From: Ciona savignyi
Lineage: Eukaryota > Chordata > Ascidiacea > Phlebobranchia > Cionidae
NCBI GenBank assembly: GCA_000149265.1
Contig: CH003295.1
Coordinates: 469,003 to 533,002 of the forward strand
Direction: 5' to 3'
Length of the DNA stretch: 64,000 nt
Shown here: piece by piece, positions 55,919 through 64,000 of the stretch
Layout of the letters: each line of letters starts with the position of its first letter
Numbering within the stretch: the first letter of the stretch is position 1
Notes under the pieces: model-generated
Told to the model about the DNA's origin: nothing
The model's database searches: none
The model's input: only the letters and a program-made list of their open reading frames with translations
Program-made: the position numbers and the translations under genes

Positions 55919-58574
55919 TTAAATATGGCATATAAGGACTGGAACCTTAGCATGGTGCAGAATGTAATCACTCACAGATCCAAGTATGGTGCGGCGAAGT
56001 GTGCCCTGGCCTCTTGTACCTGTCACAATTAGATCAACCCCCAGTGCTTCAGCTTTCTTCACAACACCAGCGCCAGGTTTTCCATCGTAAGTTTCAACAA
56101 AAATCTTGTATTTCTTTGCCTAGTTTTAAAACAAATTAAAATGGCGAAAATCATAAAACTTAAACTTTGCAAGGAAAATAAATAGATGTTTTTAATTATT
56201 GTCTATTGTCTACATTATTCCACTGCATCAACTAATAGCAGCTGTATCAATAACAATGAACGGAAAATGTGAAGGGTTGTGGAACATGGATTATTAAATA
56301 TCAAAAGGTGCTAGGTGACTATATCTATGTTACTTATGTTAATGAAGAAATTTATCTTAAGCCTACATCTAAATCTGACTCAATGACACAAAGTATTAGT
56401 GCAAGCAAGGGCAACAGTAAAACAAAAGTTACATTATTCTTAGCCTTCATGGTGTATGAATTTTCAATGTCTGCTAATTGCTTGTTGTGAGATGTCATTA
56501 TCCGACTGATCTCCTCAGCAGGAAATCCACCTGTTTGAAATAGAATCGCGAATTAAATAATTTTTAAATTAATAAACATCAAGCAAAAGTATAGAAAAAA
56601 GGGCAATTTTTGGTAATTTGTAAACTATATCTGTTATGTGAAAAAGCATTCTTCGAAAGGCAAGCATTTATGATAATATATGGAAATAAGTTTTTCATTA
56701 AAATAAATAATATTTAGTCGTTAACTGTGCGCAAGCAATGACCTACTACAATGGTGTGGTCGTCAACTAGTTACATATTAACCTTGCGGCATAAAAGGAA
56801 AAGTACTTTTGATTGAATCAAGTGCTTGTAAGGTCAGATAATAAATTACGGTCATGTTGGTTTACTACAACCTGGAAAATCACTTGTAATACAGATAAAC
56901 CGTTCATGATACTGGCATTGTATTTTTCCAATGAGCTTACCACATAACCAGCAAAAGAAAAATGCTGAATAAATACTACATTCGTAGTCAAAAAAACAGC
57001 TGCAGTGGCATGGTAGAGGATTACATTTGCAGTCTTGATGTGCTGATTCTATTTTTAAACTACATAGCAAGATCATTTAAATGTGCAATACTACAAAAAA
57101 TTTGTAATCATTAAACTACTGATGCTATGTAACAAAAAAAGCTTTAAAAGCTTTGCCAGTCAAAGTTATTAATTTAGTAGGTGGTAGGTACTGCACAAAT
57201 TGAACAAACTACTTATTACCTAAAAGAAAATATTTTTTGAAAAGAAACCTCAACACAAAAGACTTTATTAAAGTTTATTTTTGTCAATGTAACAAGATAA
57301 AACTATGGGAAAGTCTAATTTACCTCCCAAAATAAGATAAAAAAGATTAGAGTTTGTGGGTAACAAGGTTGATACGAAGAAATGAAGTGTAAGGTAACAT
57401 TGTTACATAAAGCACTGCAATTAAAAGAACAACCACATGACTGTGTGGTTGGTGGTTTTGTTAACTAAAAGATTGTTGTTACACTAACACTGGCTAGTCG
57501 GGTTTGTTCTAGAGCAAAGCACTTTGTAGATGTTACCTAATCCCACTGGTTAAATGGGTTAAACAAACATACTAGAACCATTTTAATGTAAACCATATTT
57601 ACCACACTGCAATAGCTCTATACCAAGACTTTAGGGGCAAAATATCTGATAATGGCAATGATTTAAATACAAATCATAAAAACAATTATTTTATAAATCT
57701 TTCAATACTGATGTCATTCAACCTTTATATGGTAATATTATGATCAAGAATGCATTCGTTGTACGTTTACTGTTGTAAATGTGCATTTTCTTTAAAAATG
57801 ATACTAAAATGAAAAGTTTTTGGAAAACGCAGATTTTTTAGTCCCAATTTTTACAAACATTTTTCAGTCCCAATTTTTACAAAAATTTTCCAAATAAATA
57901 TTCAGGCAATGTGTGCATACGTTTTATGTTAAAACCTTTTCTATTTATGCCAATATCAAAATAAAATGTAAACATAACTATGAGCAGATTACTCATTTCC
58001 GATACTGTTACACCATATTGTAATGCATGCTGATGTGACACATCTTTTAATATGTTTGTCACTCATAAGAGGTCACTGAAGGAGCAACTTCTTATTAAAG
58101 GATATCCGAGACTGAACATTATTTAACTTTTTTTGAATTTTTGTTTTCAGCCTTGTTTTATGATAAATTTGGGGGTTTTAAAATAGCTGTCTAGTAACAA
58201 AAAGTTTATTTATCAAATACTTAAAATTTAAATTGTATGAAAGTACCTTTTCACTTATTCCATTGAAATAAGTAAAATGTAAAACATTTGCATTAAATTA
58301 ACAGATATTAACTTAAGTTTTAAAATATTACTTTCTGCCTTATTTTTAAATTGATTTACCAGCAAATCCAACAGTTGGAAGAGAAGGCTGCTCTGCTTGG
58401 TGGCACAAATATATTTCATTGTCTTCTTTGTGCACATTGGCAATGTACCCTGGGAGTAAAAAAATTATAACATAGCTCACAAGTAAATTTTGTAATTAAT
58501 TTAGGTTTAATGAACTTACAATCAAATGCTTTCTCCGCATGGTCACTTGAATCAACACTGATAAGGACTTTCAT
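55919..58574 (-). CDS. Universal stress protein (UspA family), 147 aa, four exons
   Basis: Exons (minus): 58574-58520, 58449-58360, 56530-56433, 56119-55919; phases 1, 1 and 0 agree and the lengths sum to 148 codons. The start MKVLISVDSSDHAEKAFDWY is the first beta strand and helix of the USP fold. The C-terminal half has ALGVDLIVTGTRG and the ATP-binding signature G-2x-G-9x-G-S (GTRGQGTLRRTILGS), then SDYILHHAKVPVLIC. Small nucleotide-binding proteins of this family occur in bacteria, plants and some invertebrates including tunicates but are lost in vertebrates (from general knowledge). Intron 2 is large (1.8 kb) and contains a SINE relic. It is divergent from the kinesin gene, 1.47 kb away. 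Confidence 0.9.
57430..57690 (+). mobile_element. Degenerate SINE relic in USP intron 2
   Basis: Order of landmarks kept but decayed: ggctagtcggg, agcaaagcacttt, actggttaaatgggtt, accacactgcaatagctct, caaaatatctgataatggca. Confidence 0.45.
57836..57890. repeat. Two-copy tandem repeat in USP intron 2
   Basis: cagtcccaatttttacaaa is repeated directly with an acatttt link. Confidence 0.6.
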
Positions 58575-59242
58575 GTTTATTAAATTGCAGTTTAAGTAAA
58601 GGTACGAACACTCTACAATGGATATTTTTAATTATATCAATTTTGTTGATTTCGCTGCAACATTTACCGCTACTTATTGAAAAAATAACATAAAAGATGT
58701 AAAATATACACTAAAACAACGACAAATACTAAAAATAAAAAATTAAACATGCACATTGGTTATTTTTAGTAATTGCAACGTTTGTGGTAAAGCATTATCA
58801 ATATACGCGTAAATTTACCAACTTTCTAAGCTATAAATGTCATATAACATGGTATTTTTTACTTTTAAATGTAAAGCAAGTTATATTATGTCAAACCCGT
58901 TCTTCGAAAGCATTTTTTTAGATACAAAAAGTCAAGGCAGAAAAGCAACCCGAGTTATTGTAAATTTTATTGTTAACCGCTAAATGGATATTTAAATTAG
59001 CATAAAAGTTTTAACTCCCACAATCTTAAAAAATCAGTAAATACGTGACACCCATAACTTAAACGACGAAACGTGATTTTGCAAAACCCGTATAAAACAG
59101 GTAAATTTCTATAACACGAGTCGCGGTGGTAGGAAGTACCGTATGTAGTTGAGGTAAAATTATAGAATATTTTAGTCAAGGTAAAAAAACGATAAAATAT
59201 GAATAAAAGAATAGGATATATATGTTTATTTCAGCTAATTGA

Positions 59243-59500
59243 AACGCAGGAAGCGGTATCACACGTGTAATCGACATAATACCTTCCCGGCCGCCTACTG
59301 TCGGTTTACGAGATCTATTGCAGTGTATTGTGTATCATTGCGACGTTTCTTTAATTTTCGTAGAAACTATTTTCACTGATTTCAAGCAATGCCCGGTAGT
59401 GCCTTTGCCAATGACACAATCGGCTAACTAGCGATCAGTTTTGAGCCTGTAGCACCTCTGCTAAAAGGCGTCGTTCAAAACCACTAAGGTAGCTATTTGA
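59243..59500 (-). mobile_element. Degenerate SINE, minus orientation
   Basis: Reverse-oriented landmarks: agatctattgcagtgtattg, ttcaagcaatgcc, atcggctaactagcgatcag, aaggcgtcg. Diverged and without a tail. Confidence 0.5.
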
Positions 59501-59734
59501 CGATTACCCCTGACGCATTCACGAGGAAGTCTGACCGGAGATATCTCCTATATAGTAGTTATTGACCCCGTGAGTTTTCCGCGTCACGGGTAACATAAAT
59601 AAATTTTCTACCTAATCACAGAACTTCTTTTTATGTATGTGCATTTGCATGAGTTACGATTTACCAGAGTCTCAAACCGATTTTTTAAGATAAAACCAAT
59701 TTTATGCCTAAGTAATAATTTTTTGATCGGGACG

Positions 59735-59830
59735 AGGTTTGAACCCATAGTGGGCTATCTCCTAAGACCATTTTTATATAGATTTGGCATATGAATTGGT
59801 CGCGTGAACTTAACTATTCAGTAACATGAA
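59735..59830 (-). mobile_element. Second tRNA-like repeat, copy 2
   Basis: gaacccatagtgggc, atatgaattggtcgcgtgaa and the following ttcagtaacatgaatacacc match the copy at 37850 in order. Confidence 0.4.
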
Positions 59831-60041
59831 TACACCATAATAATTTATGTATAACAAAAGGGTCTATACGATACCTCTATGAATTTGTGTTTTCAAAAGA
59901 GGTATCGGGTATTCCCCGATAAAATTAAAAAAATGCGGGAAATAAGCTTCTCATAGTTGGGTATTTTTATCCCTTTAATATTACTACTGTTTAGTAAAAT
60001 AGCTAGGCTGGACGTCCGTGACATATTTTGTTAAAAAAACA

Positions 60042-63000
60042 ATGACCAAGGATGTACAAGCAGGCAAAAAACTCGGCGATTCCATTCGCGTATTTGTTCG
60101 TGTTCGGCCACCTGCTAACAATTTGGACAGTTCGGTTTGTTTGAAGGTTCTTTCTGACGCAGAAATATCCATACATCAGAAATCTTGTTCAAAGGAGTTT
60201 ACGTATGACCATGTTGTAGATCAATATGCCAGTCAGGTTTGACAATTTTGAATAAAAACCCGTACATACCTTTATTTGATTACGTACAAATAAATTTTAA
60301 GTTTTAGATAGCTTTAGTGCTACCTAATATGGTAAACACCAACCCTATCAGGGTTGCCATTTGGCCTTTTTCACGGCCAAATATCAGAAATTTGGCCGTA
60401 CCAAAATCGTCCTGGACGCAAAAAAAAATAGTTTGGCCGTGCGGAAAAATCTGGCCGAATTTGGCCGTATAAGCATATTGTCAAGTTTTTGCCCGAAGCG
60501 TCATATTATTTTTACACTACAGTAGAAATAAAGGAAAAACAGAGACCGTATATGGAAATAAATTAATATCAACTGTCTCATTTCCAAATCACAAAGCTGA
60601 TTATGACGTTTTAAAATAAAATATTAACGGTAGGCATTCCTATATAGTAGTTGAACGGGTTTAACAAATGTGGAGGGAATTAAAATTATACAATTTTTCA
60701 ACAAATAAAGAGATAAATAGCCCAATTGGCTAAATTAAACAGTTTATTTTGCATTTGATACAAATTGGTCGAATTTTGGCCGTAAAGCAAATACAGTTTG
60801 GCCGTAAAGTGTACTTTGCGTCTGGCAACCCTGAACCCTATGTTCTTAAACCTAGTTTTGTTTATACTGGCACATCAATATGCACTAAACTCAAGAGATA
60901 AACAACTACACTTAATTTTTACTTGATTGCATGCATGTTTTTGTGTAAAATTTGTTTAAATTTTATTACCGGTACTATTTAATGTTCTCAATTTTTTATT
61001 ATTTTGCACAGGAAAATGTTTTTGGAGCTGTTGGTAAACGTATTGTGGAAGGGTGTGTTGAAGGTTACAACGGAACCATTTTTGCATAGTAAGTTTTTAA
61101 AGTAATATTTGCAATAACTTCTTCCTGAAAGACAGTAAAAAAAGATTTTAAAAAATAGCAACAAATCTAACTCACCTGATTAGACTTTTCAAGATTTCAA
61201 TTGGTTAGCCTCCAAGTTGAATTATGGCACATTGATACAAATATATACAACCTGTGTGGAGGGAAGTATTATGGCTGGTATTTATTCCCATGTTTACTTA
61301 TCATTACCGCCTTCAGTGGATCTAATGCCTTTACTGTGTCCGACTGCAAAATTTTGTTTATTTTATCAACAGTTCCAACCAAATTTTTGTTTCTAGTGGA
61401 CAAACAGGTTCTGGCAAAACGCATACGATGCTCGGTCCAAGTGAGGATTTTACAAATAAGTTCCCAGATGAGAAGCATGGTGTCATTCCAAGATCTTTAG
61501 AATATCTATTTCAGCTCATTGACCAGAAAAAGGAAATGGTATTAGAATACATAAAAATTTAAATTATAATTGCCCGAGGGCGAGTAGTAACTTAATTAGT
61601 AAACTATATATAAGCAATACCTTGATTTAATATTAAGCTAATTATATACACATATATTTGTATAAAAGAAAAATGTGTCAATTTATCCATAAACCATGCC
61701 TATTGGGCATGGATTTCACATAATTTGTATATTGGATTGAAACATATTTTAAATAACAAACTCATTTATCATTTTAAAATNNNNNNNNNNNNNNNNNNNN
61801 NNNNNNNNNNNNNNNNNNNNNNNNNNNNNNNNNNNNNNNNNNNNNNNNNNNNNNNNNNNNNNNNNNNNNNNNNNNNNNNNTATTTATTCTGTATGTATAT
61901 AGCCTATGGTGTATGTTTTATTTTATAGCATGGTGAAAAAATGGAATTTCTTTGCAAATGCTCATTTTTCGAAATTTACCAAGAAAACATTTACGACTTA
62001 CTGATTACTGGTGCAATTTCCGCTTTGCATTTGCGCGAATCAGTCAGCAGAGGAGTTTTTGTTGATGGTGTCGTTGAAAAAATTGTGACTTCAGCCGAGG
62101 AAGCTTTTATGGTATTTATTTGTTCCTTCAGTTTGAATTTGCCATGTGTAGTTCTAAACTATGTCTTTCATATTATCTTATCAATTTTTAATCAGCAATC
62201 TAATGCCCAGGGCTCAATATACAAGTTTACCAAGCAGATGTAATGCTTAATCTAAATTGTGGCCACTTTCAGCAGGTTGTTTATTGGGGCAAGCCACTTG
62301 ATAGATGTTGCATCTACCAAATATTTTTAAATATGTATTTGTCAAAGTTTTAAGTTACCTAAATATACAATAAAATGCTATAGCAACCATACTGTAAGCT
62401 TAAGGTAATCTAATGATTGCCATGCTAAAAGGATTGTTGTTGAATTTCGCATGGGGATAAAGTGTTTGCTGAATATGTTTTCCTTTGTTGTTTCAGGTGT
62501 TAAAAACAGGTTGGAATAACCGTCATGTTGCTACCACAGCAATGAACCGAGAAAGCTCAAGAAGCCATGCTGTGTTTACTATTTCTATCGAAGCAAAGGA
62601 CAAAACAGGTAATTGTGAGTGGTGATTGCATTGCGGTTTATTGTGGAAAATACTTTAATATGTTTACTGCTATTTTAAAAAGTAAAGAAAACTATGAAAT
62701 TTACAAGTTATTTTTATTTAGGTGGTGTGACCAAAGTTCGCACGAGTTTGCTAAATATGGTGGATCTTGCTGGTTCTGAGCGACAAAGAGATACTGGGAC
62801 CAGCGGCTTGAGGTTAAAAGAGGCTGGCACAATCAACAAGTCACTCAGTGTGCTTGGCAATGTTATCATGTCGCTTGTGGATATTGAAAATGGAAGGGAG
62901 AGACATGTTCCATACAGAGACTCAAAACTCACATTTTTGTTAAGAGTAAGTTTGGACTGCACTTCATAACATGTTTCAGAATGGATTTATTAGCTTTTAC

Positions 63001-64000
63001 AGAAAAAACTATGTGATGTTATTGTCACATATAAAAAATAGTTAAAATTTTTGGCTTTTGTTTATTGACTTGATACTCCACCATTAAGGTATTTTTCTTA
63101 ATTAATCCTTTATTTGCAGGATTCAGTTGGGGGCAATGCACGTACATGCCTGATAGCTAATGTTCACCCGAATTCATACTTCTACGGCGAGACACTCACC
63201 ACACTGCAATTCGCACAGCGTGCCAAGATGATTAAAAACAAGGCACGAGTCAATGAAGACATGCATGGGGATGTGGTTGCTCTTCAGGTGACTTTTTGTC
63301 TTCACTCTTTATTCTGATCTAATTCTAATGTGATGAAACTACCATGGATTTCATTGTTATCATTTTGGAAGCATTTGGTTTTAACCAATGACAAATGATT
63401 ATCAATTAAATTATTGCTCATTTTGTAAAGCTAGTGTACATATACATGGGTGAGTGGCCAATAATCTTATGATGACATTTAAACAATTAGTTTAGTTTTG
63501 CACTGATGTTTTGATTAATGAGTAAGTTTTTTATATATTTATATAAGAATATATAAAATGGGAATGTGGGGGAAACCCAATTCGAAATATTCTTTGCTGG
63601 TTTTTAATCCAAAATCTTAATTTTACCGCAACTTAATTAAATCGTACAAATAGATTTAGACTGATTATATATTAACTTTGATGTTGAATCTAAAATAATT
63701 GGTTACTTACTACCTTGCTTATATAAGAGATCTTGCAGTAGCCAATATAACTGATCCAAAAACTAATTTATGTAGCACATGTGTAGTAATAATTATACTG
63801 ACTTGTTTAAAATAATTTAGACTGAAATCAAGAAATTAAAGCAACTCTTGGACAAATCTGTTAGTACAACTCCACTTCAAAATCCAGGTATTTATTGTTC
63901 TTACAATAGAGCCAAGTTGAAATGCTTGTGGTTGTGGGTTTATTTAGATTAGAATAAAAAATAACCAATAAGTTGTAAAAAACTTATCGGATTTATGATA
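60042..64000 (+). CDS. KIF15: Kinesin-12 (KIF15-type) motor domain, 5' part, runs off the window
   Basis: A plus-end-directed mitotic kinesin that helps keep spindles bipolar. Exons in view: 60042-60236, 61012-61088, 61397-61538, 61929-62111, 62497-62608, 62722-62945, 63120-63287, 63821-63887, then continuing; the first 389 residues are present. Motor motifs: FVRVRPP near the start, P-loop GQTGSGKT (residues 92-99), switch [10 protein letters not shown] (216 on), switch II DLAGSER (251-257), [12 protein letters not shown] neck-proximal helix. KIF15-specific matches are [37 protein letters not shown] and [18 protein letters not shown]. The first ATG in frame is at 60042. The 61781-61880 gap falls in intron 3 and does not appear to remove coding sequence. 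The final exon in view starts the coiled-coil neck ([10 protein letters not shown]). Confidence 0.93.
60341..60348. repeat. 8-bp target site duplication, left
   Basis: aaccctat, identical to 60834-60841 on the other side of the element. Confidence 0.85.
60349..60833. mobile_element. hAT-like non-autonomous DNA transposon (MITE), 485 bp, in KIF15 intron 1
   Basis: Begins cagggttgcca and ends in its reverse complement tggcaaccctg. Flanked by a perfect 8-bp direct duplication aaccctat, the target-site length of hAT elements. Subterminal ttggccgt motifs recur at both ends (at least six copies). No transposase frame, so it depends on an element elsewhere. Confidence 0.88.
61781..61880. other. Assembly gap (100 N) in KIF15 intron 3
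   Basis: Run of 100 N between exons 61397-61538 and 61929-62111. Confidence 0.95.
62255..62470 (+). mobile_element. Degenerate SINE relic in KIF15 intron 4
   Basis: Decayed landmarks: tattggggcaagccacttga, aatgattgccatgct, gcatggggataaag. Confidence 0.4.

Larger units (their letters stand above)
58575..60041. promoter_or_regulatory. Divergent spacer between USP and KIF15 genes
   Basis: 1.47 kb separating two divergent starts; presumably contains both promoters. Includes a degenerate minus-strand SINE (59243-59500) and a second tRNA-like repeat (59735-59830). No clear TATA box. Confidence 0.4.

Noticed and set aside
1-64000. CRISPR array or bacterial operon
   Set aside because: No regular spaced direct repeats; spliced genes show the DNA is eukaryotic.

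Overview
The window is eukaryotic, AT-rich DNA with short GT-AG introns and compact gene spacing. Its gene set is animal: coilin, microsomal epoxide hydrolase, a thrombospondin-type matrix protein, membrane dipeptidases and kinesin-12. The style and dispersed tRNA-derived SINEs fit a tunicate such as Ciona; that assignment is inference. All exon models were read by eye from splice signals, phase continuity and protein family resemblance. There are two 100-N assembly gaps (15414-15513 and 61781-61880).

Layout. 1-4.4 kb is mostly non-genic: a possible two-exon small gene (1265-1779) and a 1.28-kb terminal-inverted-repeat element flanked by TA (2094-3375). Coilin (4430-6073, single exon) is followed only 252 bp later by epoxide hydrolase 1 (6326-10531, nine exons, all catalytic residues present). 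From 12.2 to 36.7 kb one reading frame runs through about 61 exons and encodes a secreted protein of about 3,000 residues: signal peptide, about twenty leucine-rich repeats, LRR cap, fibro-slime domain, Thr-rich linker, cadherin-like region, discoidin (FA58C) domain, Cys-rich modules, EGF, thrombospondin type-3 repeats, thrombospondin C-domain and LamG. Splice phases agree at nearly every junction, so the LRR half and the thrombospondin half appear to be one gene.

38.3-43.5 kb, on the minus strand, holds two tandem paralogues of a secreted six-module Cys-rich protein, each module on its own phase-1 exon. 45.1-46.4 kb is a PAPS-dependent sulfotransferase-like gene with an apparent one-base frameshift. 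47.4-54.7 kb carries two tandem membrane dipeptidase genes with identical intron positions and patchy near-identity that suggests gene conversion. A universal stress protein gene lies on the minus strand (55919-58574). A KIF15-type kinesin starts at 60042 and runs off the right edge; its first intron holds a complete hAT-like element with a perfect 8-bp target duplication.

The genes do not form an evident pathway. The most unusual content is the giant LRR-to-thrombospondin matrix protein and the tandem six-module secreted family. Mobile DNA (tRNA-headed SINEs, hAT-like and TA-flanked elements) occupies introns and spacers throughout.
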